Counted from the stretch's first letter, positions 1-5,760 are shown. The stretch is 6,868 nucleotides of DNA from JAVBOV01 sp031550205 (GCA_031550205.1 JAVBOV010000060.1:1-6868); one strand, 5' to 3'. Notes: a model not told the origin generated them from the letters alone. Program-made: numbers and translations.

Positions 1-168
1 TTTGGTTTCGTTTTGAGAATTTGAGGCAGGCTTTAGCTCCAACGGTGTGTATGTGTGTATGTATGTGTCTTTTTTAGGAAGGGCGCCTATATTATCTCCT
101 GCATGGACGATGTTGACCAGGAATATGGAAAAAGCAGCGCATAATAAACATTTGATAATATTAGACAT
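1..168 (-). CDS. Secreted protein of unknown function, N-terminal part only
   Basis: An open frame reads leftward from ATG at 168-166 for 56 codons without a stop and leaves the window, so the C-terminus is missing. The start is supported by AGGAG at 180-176, seven bases upstream. The first 23 residues form a classic signal peptide: MSNIIK, a hydrophobic core (CLLCAAFSIFLVNI), then VHA before GDN, a good signal peptidase I site. The product is therefore probably exported to the periplasm or beyond. The mature part seen so far is polar and low in complexity (a TYIHTYTP stretch encoded by a GTGTATGT-like repeat at about 45-68, then Pro/Ser/Asn/Gln-rich). I recognise no family. An open frame also exists on the opposite strand (47-274), but it lacks an SD and runs through a hairpin repeat. 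Confidence 0.7.
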   Translation of the reverse strand, partial: MSNIIKCLLCAAFSIFLVNIVHAGDNIGALPKKDTYIHTYTPLELKPASNSQNETK

Positions 169-226
169 TCTTTTACTCCTAAAAAATGTGGAACTAAAGC
201 CTATAAGTTTATCACCCCCACCCCAC

Positions 227-249
227 CCCTCCCCCATCAAGGGGGAGGG
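227..249. repeat. G/C-rich hairpin of dispersed-repeat type
   Basis: CCCTCCCCC (227-235) and GGGGGAGGG (241-249) form a perfect 9-bp stem around ATCAA. The surrounding C-rich then G-rich tracts (about 212-262) stand out sharply from the AT-rich neighbourhood. From memory, similar CCTCCCCC-loop-GGGGGAGG hairpins occur as dispersed intergenic repeats in many proteobacterial genomes. Only one copy lies here, so the repetitive nature is inferred. It is not followed by a T run on either strand, so it is a poor terminator. Confidence 0.5.
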
Positions 250-370
250 AGGAAAGGGAGAGAATCGCGTATAATGGTGGATTTAAACCACCTCTTACAA
301 CCTATACTAAGTGTTTTTTTTTTTTTTGCAAGTAAAAACTGATTTAAATGGGAAAATGTCATGAAAGTGT

Positions 371-401
371 AACAAAAGGCCTCTTAAAGAGGCCTTTTGT
401 T
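371..401 (-). terminator. Intrinsic terminator of the pseudokinase operon
   Basis: AACAAAAGGCCTCTT (371-385) and AAGAGGCCTTTTGTT (387-401) are exact inverted repeats around one base, which folds as a stem of about 14 bp with a three-base loop. The stem is flanked by A-rich sequence on one side and T-rich on the other, so it could work in both directions. It lies about 25 bases after the stop of the leftward membrane-protein gene, the natural end of that operon. Confidence 0.85.
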
Positions 402-426
402 ATGAAATATCAGCGAATATGAAGCA

Positions 427-948
427 TCAGGTTTGCGGTTTGACAGCCGGGGTCGGTTTTGTTTTAGAGGGCTTTTTTTTGCTTTTGGCGGGGTCTTCTT
501 CTTCAATTGCCGCATCGCCCCATTCATCGCGGATTTTATTTAAGCGGTTATCAATATCTTTAAGGCGTTTTTGCACTGAAGCTTTGGACATTAATACAAA
601 CAGCTTGGGCAGTTCGTTATAGGCAATTACGCCAAGGCTTGCGGAGCCGAGCATTACAATCAGATTGAAAATGGTAAAAACATGGAAGGCATTATAGACA
701 CTGTAGTTGCTAAGGATGTTAAAAATGTATACAAAAACTCCGGCAAGGTTAAAGCAGCCGACTATGACCAGTTTTTGAGAATTTTTGGAATCGGTGACCA
801 AAACAGTGATGCTCGGGATTAAGCCGATTAAGAGGATGATGATAATCGGCAGAATGGAAAAGGTTATCAGAGGAATGCCGACAAGAAGCAGCAGTCTCTG
901 GGTTTTGGTAAGCCTCTTGAAGAAATTTCGGTTGTCTTTGTTCATCAT
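427..948 (-). CDS. Small multi-spanning membrane protein, operon partner of the pseudokinase
   Basis: A 173-residue protein of no family I recognise. A basic N-terminus (residues 1-18) is followed by a long hydrophobic stretch at about 19-51, possibly one long helix or a tight hairpin, then membrane segments at about 59-80 and 86-110. The cytoplasm-like tail has a short charged, heptad-like helix (about 124-143), an acidic patch (EEED) and a Lys/Pro-rich end typical of a flexible, possibly protein-binding tail. Its ATG overlaps the TGA of the upstream kinase-like gene by four bases (945-948, ATGA). A second in-frame ATG follows at once, so the start could be three bases later. No good SD is seen, which fits translational coupling. 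The overlap suggests balanced production and perhaps a complex with the tail-anchored kinase-like protein; that is inference. A strong terminator follows. Confidence 0.85.
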   Translation of the reverse strand: MMNKDNRNFFKRLTKTQRLLLLVGIPLITFSILPIIIILLIGLIPSITVLVTDSKNSQKLVIVGCFNLAGVFVYIFNILSNYSVYNAFHVFTIFNLIVMLGSASLGVIAYNELPKLFVLMSKASVQKRLKDIDNRLNKIRDEWGDAAIEEEDPAKSKKKPSKTKPTPAVKPQT

Positions 949-2987
949 CTTACGGCCCAGTTTAAAAGGTTGAAAACAAAAGAGGTTATCATTAAAGCTA
1001 CGGCTACAATGGCGGTGAATTTTAAGGTAAGCTGCTTGGTTTCCTCATCTATTTGGGTGCCGTTGCTTAAGATTTTGTTTTTTTCAATAAGCAAAGAGTT
1101 GACCTCGGCAGTTATCTTGGCAAACTCCGTATTGTCTTTTTTTCTGGCTTCCACATTTTCTAAAATTTCCAGAATTTCCTGCAACCTTCCGTTTTTATTG
1201 ACTTTTAAGATTTCGCGCTCAAGATATTTTTTATATTTGCTGTTGTGATAACTTGTGATTATGGGTTTTGAATAGCTGATGAGCCATGCACCGAGGTTGA
1301 TTAACTGGGCGGGGCCGTATTTGTTTTGCATCAGCGAAAAGAGGTGCAGCAGGGCATTGGCTTGAATTTCTTCGCGATGAGAGTTTAGACCGAAGACAAT
1401 GGCATCAATCTTTTTGCCGAGCTTGCAGCGCAGGTAGGCAATCAGGTTATTATCAAAAGGAACCATGGAAGATTTTTCCGACGAATATGAGCTGTCCATG
1501 GCTTTTAAAACTTTGGTTGAGGAATTGATGAAATTGCTGCCCAAAAGCGGACTGATGCAGGGCAGGTCTTTGTCGCATTCATACATGATGCGGTCCAAGC
1601 CGGCACCGAGGTCTTGAGAATTTACATATAACCTGAACTCGTTGATATTGGAAGGAGAGCGGATGCTTTCCTGTTCCTGGTACCAGATTCTGACCAGCTC
1701 CGAAGAATAAAGGTCATAAAAAGGAGCAAGGTCGCCGTTGGTTTTGATGGCATAAAAGATGGCTTTGGAAGCACCATCGGGGAAAATGGAGATATCTTTT
1801 AACTTAATGGGAAGATCAGGGTTAATTAAAATGGATATTTTGGAGATGAGGACGTCGGGTCTAACCTGGTCGGTTAAGTCCTGCGATAAGACACGCTCTA
1901 TTCTTTTGCTTAAACTTTCGTCTCCGATACCGTTTTTTATCCAGTCCAGCACTTTGCCGGTTTTTAAGAGTTCAAAGCTTTCGGCAACGTTGTTCTGCAT
2001 GGCAAAAATCACATCTTTTTTGGAATATACCTTTTCACCGTTAATGACGATTGATTTTTTTGGGCGTTCGTGGCGCGCGGTTTGAACGGTGTTAGATTTT
2101 CCTTCAAGATAATTGTAGGTTTGAATATATTTCCAGCGGTTTAAGCGGTCGTCGTGGAGCAGGCCGCGGATGATGTTGGCAACCTGATTGGGAAGGCTGT
2201 TGTTTGCAAGCAGAGCCTGATAAGAACCTTTTTTTAATTTTAATCTTAATATTTCAGCCGCGCCCAAACCGGAAAGAGGTTCTTCCTGATTGTAAAGAGC
2301 CAAAATTGCAACGCCGACGGCGTAAAAGTCGTTAACATCTGAGCCGTTGCCGCGCCCTTCCTTGACGGACATTAAACTTTCAACCGTTTCATAAATGGCC
2401 GGCTGGTGAAAGGCGGGAAAACTTGCCAGACAGTCTCCAAGAATTATTTCTTTACGTTCGGCATCGCGGTAATAAAGGTTGTCTAAACGAATGGCGCGGT
2501 GAGTGATTCCGCCGTAGCCTTTTAATGCCTCAACGCCGGAAAGAAGGCGCAGGACGGTGTGTTTGAAATGATCCCAGTTGCCTCTAATCTGGATGTCTGA
2601 CGATTTGAAATCAGAGACTTTGCCGCCGGCAGGAACGGGGTATATCAAAGACATGTCGTTTGACATGGTTAAAGGGTTGTCAACGGTTCCAAACTCTATA
2701 AGGTTGAAAAGGCAGTTGTGTTCATTGGACTTTAAGGCGGTGAGATAGGAGCTGCGCGGGGCGGTCGTGGCGTTGCAGATGAGCGCGAAGAGGCTTCTTT
2801 TCTTGTCTATCATATCATGTACGCGGTAAGCTTTGCTGCCGTTGCTGTCAAGCCAGGATATCGGCGTTTCAAAGTCAATTTCAAAACGTTCTTTTAAAAG
2901 AAATTTGTTCTTGGAAGCCGATCTGGCGTCAGTTTCAAAATTCTTTTTGATATCTTCCGCGTCTATTTGAGTGTTGGTTTCTGCCAT
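945..2987 (-). CDS. Tail-anchored kinase-like protein, probable pseudokinase
   Basis: A 680-residue protein with a Ser/Thr-kinase-like fold at roughly 30-295, recognised from the catalytic-loop region: H163-R-A-I-R-L-D-N170 matches HRDLKPDN, GDCL (184-187) sits at DFG, SDVNDFYAVGVA (216-227) matches the D-x-x-S/A-x-G segment of subdomain IX, and R281/R284 match the final conserved Arg. The catalytic Asp is Ala (A165), the loop Lys is Arg, the beta-3 Lys appears to be Ile (I70 in FALIC), the glycine-rich loop is absent, and DFG is DCL. Phosphotransfer is therefore unlikely, although N170 and D185 remain. Residues 310-650 are a long, mostly helical extension without a recognised domain. A hydrophobic helix at about 655-677, almost at the C-terminus, should tail-anchor it with the kinase-like domain in the cytoplasm. 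It is first in a two-gene operon. The ATG has no clear SD, but a TATAAT lies 35 bases upstream. The kinase-like fold is fairly sure; inactivity is inferred from motifs. Confidence 0.85.
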   Translation of the reverse strand: MAETNTQIDAEDIKKNFETDARSASKNKFLLKERFEIDFETPISWLDSNGSKAYRVHDMIDKKRSLFALICNATTAPRSSYLTALKSNEHNCLFNLIEFGTVDNPLTMSNDMSLIYPVPAGGKVSDFKSSDIQIRGNWDHFKHTVLRLLSGVEALKGYGGITHRAIRLDNLYYRDAERKEIILGDCLASFPAFHQPAIYETVESLMSVKEGRGNGSDVNDFYAVGVAILALYNQEEPLSGLGAAEILRLKLKKGSYQALLANNSLPNQVANIIRGLLHDDRLNRWKYIQTYNYLEGKSNTVQTARHERPKKSIVINGEKVYSKKDVIFAMQNNVAESFELLKTGKVLDWIKNGIGDESLSKRIERVLSQDLTDQVRPDVLISKISILINPDLPIKLKDISIFPDGASKAIFYAIKTNGDLAPFYDLYSSELVRIWYQEQESIRSPSNINEFRLYVNSQDLGAGLDRIMYECDKDLPCISPLLGSNFINSSTKVLKAMDSSYSSEKSSMVPFDNNLIAYLRCKLGKKIDAIVFGLNSHREEIQANALLHLFSLMQNKYGPAQLINLGAWLISYSKPIITSYHNSKYKKYLEREILKVNKNGRLQEILEILENVEARKKDNTEFAKITAEVNSLLIEKNKILSNGTQIDEETKQLTLKFTAIVAVALMITSFVFNLLNWAVR

Positions 2988-3021
2988 ATCTATAGAATCC
3001 CGATGAGTATACTTAAGGAAG

Positions 3022-3027
3022 ATTATA
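3022..3027 (-). promoter_or_regulatory. Probable -10 element for the pseudokinase operon
   Basis: On the minus strand, bases 3027-3022 read TATAAT, a perfect -10 hexamer, 35 bases before the operon's ATG. This would give a leader of about 28 bases. The -35 position (near 3045-3050) is only AT-rich (ATTATT) and a poor match to TTGACA, so an activator or a different spacing may be needed. The 112-base gap to the divergent PAS/GGDEF gene must also hold that gene's promoter, for which I see no clear hexamer pair. Confidence 0.45.
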
Positions 3028-3099
3028 GACGGAGATTCTTAATAAATAATTTAATTGCGGTTTAATATTTTATTAAAAGTATGGTGGTAGTGTTTTAAT

Positions 3100-4209
3100 A
3101 TGGCAAAAGAAGAAAAAGATATTGCATTAAGCGGTGAAATGCTCTTTGACTTGGAGAGTATTAACTCTATGGATGACAAGATTAAGGCTGATGTCTCTAT
3201 TTTAAGAGAGGCTTCGGAACACAATATTAATCTTAATTCTTTGGAAGAGGTGGATACCGACAGGAGTAATTCAGCGGTTGATATTGCCCAGAAAATGATG
3301 CCGCAGGAAAGCAAAATAAAAGGCTTTTGGGAAGATATTGACATTAAGCTAAGCGATGCGGTTAACAAAATATTTAATAAGTCAGACCGGCCGTTTGTGG
3401 TGGTTAGAGATAATAAGATTGAATATGCCAACAGCACGTTTATTAAGCTTTTGGGGCTGAAATCAGAAAACGATGTTTTGAAAGAAGAATTCTTAAGCTT
3501 TGTTTCCAAGGAAGACTGGAATGTTTTGACCGAGAACATTGCCGAAATGCTGACTGCAGGCAAAGTTGTGGCGATTAATATGAAGGTGGGGACAAACCGT
3601 TTTCACCGCATTAAATTTGAGGCGATATATGTTAATGATGCCAAATTATTTTCATTTGTGCTGGTCGGCGAGCGGCTGGTTAACAAAGTTAATCTGATTT
3701 CAGGGCTGTATGATAAGGTAACCGGGCTGCCAAGCTTTTATCTTTTGGAAGACCGCATTCAGGTGGCGGTGAATAATGAAAATCATCGCGATTTCAGACT
3801 GACCAAAAATAAAATTGCTTTAATCGGCATTAACATTGATAATATTTCGGAATTTAAAAAAGATAATTTGGACGATTTTGTGTTAAGAAAAGCCGCCGCC
3901 AAGCTGGTGATGAGCTTGAAGAAAAATTATACGGTGGCCAGAGGGTTAAAATATCATTTTTGGATTTTGATTTTGGAAGCCAACAACAGGAAAGAGCTTG
4001 AGGCAGAACTGGTGAAGATTCAGGCGCTGATGGCAGAGCCGATACAAGATGATTTCAGCGAGCATGTTTTGACGGCGAGCATTGGCTGGAGCTGTTTTCC
4101 GGACAAGGCGGCATCGGCCAAAAAGCTTTTAGAGCAGGCCGTGGCTGCGGTTAATGAAGCGCAGGGCGAGGATGGAGCTGTTAAGATTTCTGAGTTTTTG
4201 GTTGAATAG
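3100..4209 (+). CDS. PAS protein with degenerate (probably inactive) GGDEF domain
   Basis: A 369-residue soluble protein with no signal peptide or membrane segment. Residues 1-92 are a charged, helical, unassigned region. Residues about 94-190 look like a PAS domain (DRPFVVVRDNKIEYANSTF, then a FLSFV-x-x-EDW segment). Residues about 202-355 follow the GGDEF pattern: YDKVTGLPSFYLLEDR matches the D-x-L-T-G-L-x-N-R opening, and ASIGWSCFP (326-334) matches SIGIA-x-x-P. The signature itself is lost: after V279-A-R281, GGDEF reads L283-K-Y-H-F287. The metal-binding D-x-D is N245-I-D247, and the RxxD product-inhibition site is K-K-N-Y (274-277). It should not make cyclic-di-GMP and may act as a binding or scaffolding domain under PAS control. 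No EAL domain follows. The start is the first workable ATG; only a weak GGTGG precedes it by 12 bases. It is divergent from the pseudokinase operon. Confidence 0.85.
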   Translation: MAKEEKDIALSGEMLFDLESINSMDDKIKADVSILREASEHNINLNSLEEVDTDRSNSAVDIAQKMMPQESKIKGFWEDIDIKLSDAVNKIFNKSDRPFVVVRDNKIEYANSTFIKLLGLKSENDVLKEEFLSFVSKEDWNVLTENIAEMLTAGKVVAINMKVGTNRFHRIKFEAIYVNDAKLFSFVLVGERLVNKVNLISGLYDKVTGLPSFYLLEDRIQVAVNNENHRDFRLTKNKIALIGINIDNISEFKKDNLDDFVLRKAAAKLVMSLKKNYTVARGLKYHFWILILEANNRKELEAELVKIQALMAEPIQDDFSEHVLTASIGWSCFPDKAASAKKLLEQAVAAVNEAQGEDGAVKISEFLVE

Positions 4210-4290
4210 ATTATTTAAATTACAATGGTTTTAGCCTGTGGTAATCTCATCCTTATTTTTCTTCCAATCTATTACCTGCAAATTTTTTTC

Positions 4291-4316
4291 ATACTTTTTG
4301 CTTGCCCAAAAAGTAT
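4291..4316. repeat. 26-bp hairpin downstream of the PAS/GGDEF gene
   Basis: ATACTTTTTG (4291-4300) and CAAAAAGTAT (4307-4316) form a perfect 10-bp stem with a CTTGCC loop. It starts 81 bases after the stop of the rightward gene and could end its transcript, but no T run follows the stem, so a terminator role is uncertain. It directly abuts the 160-bp palindrome and may be part of the same repeat unit. Confidence 0.6.
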
Positions 4317-4319
4317 TAA

Positions 4320-4479
4320 AGAGCATATACCGACAAAGTTTCCCATATCTTTGCTCGTCTTTTTATTTTTATTTTTTGACTTTTTCCTTTCTGTAGGTTG
4401 GCTACAGTGCAGAAAAAAGTCAAATCTAAAAATAAAAATCCTTCACAAGATATTGGGAAACTTTGTCGGTATATGCTCT
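4320..4479. repeat. 160-bp near-perfect palindrome (large hairpin element)
   Basis: The two arms are inverted copies. The outer 25 bases at 4320-4344 (starting AGAGCATATACCGAC, ending GTTTCCC) repeat exactly in inverse orientation at 4455-4479. Inside these, ATATCTT pairs with AAGATAT, a long T-rich left arm (about 4358-4390) pairs with an A-rich right arm (about 4411-4440), and CTGTAG/CTACAG close a GTTGG tip at 4397-4401. A few mismatches and small gaps lie in the middle. Transcribed from either strand it would fold into one long hairpin. It codes for no transposase, and no target duplication is evident. It resembles non-coding palindromic repeats or a MITE-like element; which of these cannot be told from one copy. 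Confidence 0.85.
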
Positions 4480-4485
4480 AAAAAA

Positions 4486-4660
4486 GGCAGCCTGAGTTCC
4501 GCTTTTAAGATTTTGTAATGCTCATTTTGCTCTCTCGCTGATGCTTTACCTGCCTTTATTATTGTTCTTTGAGCATCTTACCTTTTAATCCGGCAAAGCT
4601 ACGCTCGAGCTAAAGACGCAAAACGAGCAAACAAAATCTAAAAAGCTACACTAAGGCAGG
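4486..4660. repeat. Second, imperfect long inverted repeat
   Basis: GCTTTTAAGATTTTGT (4501-4516) pairs with ACAAAATCTAAAAAGC (4631-4646) with one mismatch. GCTCATTTTGC (4520-4530) pairs with GCAAAACGAGC (4618-4628) with one mismatch. The pairing continues more loosely outward (GCCTGAGT against CTAAGGC) and inward (GCTTTACCTGCC against GGCAAAGC). An alternative inner hairpin, GATGCT (4540-4545) with AGCATC (4572-4577), competes with it. It lies seven bases from the 160-bp palindrome and may be an older, decayed element of similar kind. Confidence 0.6.
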
Positions 4661-4717
4661 AAAAAGGGGGAATATGGATGGTTGTTTTTTTTTGGGAGTT
4701 GGAAAAGGAGGAAATAA

Positions 4718-4855
4718 TGTCATCTCGAGCTTGTCGAGAGATCCAGTAAAACATAAGGCCAATTGGTACTGGATTCCAGATAAAATTTTACAATTTTTTT
4801 ATCTCTGCTCCTTGTAGTTGACAGAGAAAAATTGTAAAATTTTTCTGGCATGACA
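4718..4855. repeat. 138-bp dispersed-type repeat with TGTCAT/ATGACA ends
   Basis: The ends are inverted: TGTCAT (4718-4723) and ATGACA (4850-4855). Inside are three nested hairpins: TCTCGA/TCGAGA (4723-4739), ATCCAGTA/TACTGGAT (4741-4774) and a long AT-rich stem in which CCAGA-x-AAAATTTTACAATTTTT pairs with the segment ending TTTTTCTGG at 4848. From memory, the pattern TGTCAT-CTCGAG...GATCCAG...CTGGATTCCAGA...ATGACA is typical of palindromic intergenic repeats in alphaproteobacteria and their relatives. The copy number in this genome is unknown. Confidence 0.7.
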
Positions 4856-4878
4856 GTGTTGGAGGATTTTAGATTGTG

Positions 4879-4919
4879 AAAAAAAAATCCGAATGTTTTT
4901 TGACATTCGGACTTTTTTT
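4879..4919. terminator. Bidirectional terminator
   Basis: TCCGAATG (4888-4895) and CATTCGGA (4904-4911) form an 8-bp stem around TTTTTTGA. It is preceded by nine A (4879-4887) and followed by C and seven T (4913-4919), so both strands show stem plus U-run. On the minus strand it ends the transcript of the Panacea-like gene, whose stop codon (4920-4918) lies inside the tract. On the plus strand it would stop anything read out of the repeat region. Confidence 0.85.
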
Positions 4920-5697
4920 ATTGCTTATAAGCAAGGTAGTGCAGTTCGCTTAGGAGTTGCAAATATTCTAGCTCTTCTTTTGTGGCTTTTTGAGATAAAT
5001 CGCGTATAATCTCTGCAGCATTTTCACGGCCTATTCTTAGTGTGATTTTTTCTCTGTCTATATGAAATATTGGAGATAAATTTTGAATTAAATAGATGCG
5101 AACATCTCTTTCAACCGGTCCCTGCGGGTAGGCGTGAAACTCAAATAAATTGGTAAGGCCGTCAGTTGTGTGAGTTAAATTTGCTGTTGCTGTGAAAAAG
5201 ATTAGCATTAAGACTTTATATTTATCAAAATCATTGTCTTTGACAAAGCTTTTATCAGGGTTAGCTTTCATCCACTCTATGCATAAACGAGCTAAGATAT
5301 AATCGGCGGCATGAGCTTTTTCTTTAAACTGCTTAATGCGTTCTAAGCGCTGTTGATGATTGTCTTTGAGTGTTGTCGGCAAGTCAATTCCGGCGCAGTT
5401 GAGAAAACGGATTACATTTGAAATGTCTTGCAACAAAACTAAATGGCATTTGCGATCATCAAACTTATACTCAGGGTCTCCTCTAAATGCAAAGAAGTCA
5501 TTTTCGGGATATTTTTCAATATAGCCGACAACGTCTTTATCGCGCATATAACGACCGCTGTTGTCAAATTCTAAAACATCGGCAGCAGGGTGACCGTTTA
5601 TGAACATGAGCGTTAAGAGTTTGCCTAAGGTAAATTTGTTGCTATCAAATTCTTTGCCAGGGTTGTCTTTTCTCCAGTTTTGGAGCATTTGCCCCAT
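4918..5697 (-). CDS. Panacea/SocA-like domain protein with internal duplication
   Basis: A 259-residue soluble protein whose C-terminal half resembles the Panacea (DUF4065, SocA-like) fold, which includes antitoxins and proteolysis adaptors: ADYILARL (131-138), a helix with LMLIFF, and F187-H-A-Y-P-Q-G-P-V-E-R-D-V199, like the family's A-x-x-x-G-P-V signature. The N-terminal half is a diverged second copy. WRKDNPGKEF (8-17) matches WMKANPDKSF (142-151), LLTLMF matches VLMLIF, and FFAFRGDPE (68-76) matches FHAYPQGPVE (187-196), with GPV decayed to DPE. No toxin gene adjoins it, so an antitoxin role is unproven. The ATG at 5697 has no SD, and homology with copy 2 reaches a few codons upstream (YYL against DYI), as far as an in-frame TAA at 5724-5722. 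The start may therefore be wrong or the gene truncated. A terminator overlaps its stop codon. Family call moderate; duplication fairly sure. Confidence 0.6.
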   Translation of the reverse strand: MGQMLQNWRKDNPGKEFDSNKFTLGKLLTLMFINGHPAADVLEFDNSGRYMRDKDVVGYIEKYPENDFFAFRGDPEYKFDDRKCHLVLLQDISNVIRFLNCAGIDLPTTLKDNHQQRLERIKQFKEKAHAADYILARLCIEWMKANPDKSFVKDNDFDKYKVLMLIFFTATANLTHTTDGLTNLFEFHAYPQGPVERDVRIYLIQNLSPIFHIDREKITLRIGRENAAEIIRDLSQKATKEELEYLQLLSELHYLAYKQ

Positions 5698-5721
5698 TAG
5701 GTAATAGAATGATTTTACTTT

Positions 5722-5760
5722 TTATGTTACCAGCGGTGATATTATTTCTTCTTCTTCCAT
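5722..5760 (-). other. 12-codon leader frame, in frame with the Panacea-like gene
   Basis: ATG at 5760-5758 opens MEEEEIISPLVT, then TAA at 5724-5722. The frame is the same as that of the downstream gene, and eight sense codons separate the TAA from its ATG. This could be the true N-terminus interrupted by a nonsense mutation, or a short upstream peptide. No SD precedes it. If the candidate promoter at 5772-5801 is real, its transcript would begin only a few bases before this ATG, as in leaderless mRNAs. Confidence 0.35.

Larger units (their letters stand above)
169..426. other. Intergenic region without a gene: hairpins and T14 run
   Basis: No credible gene lies between the start of the leftward secreted-protein gene and the stop of the leftward membrane-protein gene. 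The region holds the SD of the former (176-180), a G/C-rich hairpin (227-249), a smaller GGTGG/CCACC inverted repeat around TTTAAA (276-292), a run of 14 T (314-327) and a terminator (371-401). I could not pick a convincing promoter for the secreted-protein gene, although it must lie here if that gene is transcribed on its own. Confidence 0.6.
4210..4917. other. 708-base region without a gene, packed with palindromic DNA
   Basis: I see no credible gene here. In order it holds a 26-bp hairpin, a 160-bp palindrome, a second imperfect palindrome of about 175 bp, a 138-bp TGTCAT...ATGACA element, and a terminator; each is listed separately. The one longer open frame (4225-4518) merely reads through the 160-bp palindrome and encodes mostly Phe/Leu/Lys-rich sequence without an SD. 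A strong SD-like AAGGAGG (4705-4711) five bases before an ATG (4717) leads only to ten codons inside the 138-bp element. Confidence 0.7.

Noticed and set aside
47..274. Rightward open frame of 75 codons at the left end
   Set aside because: It has no SD, reads through the G/C-rich hairpin repeat and lies opposite a frame with a good SD and signal peptide.
3051..3563. Leftward open frame of 170 codons opposite the PAS gene
   Set aside because: It is antisense to a protein with clear PAS features, is Ser/Leu-rich as such shadows are, and lacks an SD.
4291..4316. Standard intrinsic terminator for the PAS/GGDEF gene
   Set aside because: The stem is perfect, but the T run is on the 5' arm and the 3' side is A-rich, so it lacks the U-tract needed on the plus strand.
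4225..4518. Rightward open frame of 97 codons downstream of the PAS/GGDEF gene
   Set aside because: It runs through the 160-bp palindrome, has no SD and its composition follows the T-rich and A-rich arms.
4291..4855. CRISPR array
   Set aside because: The repeats are inverted, not direct, with no regular spacing and no cas genes.
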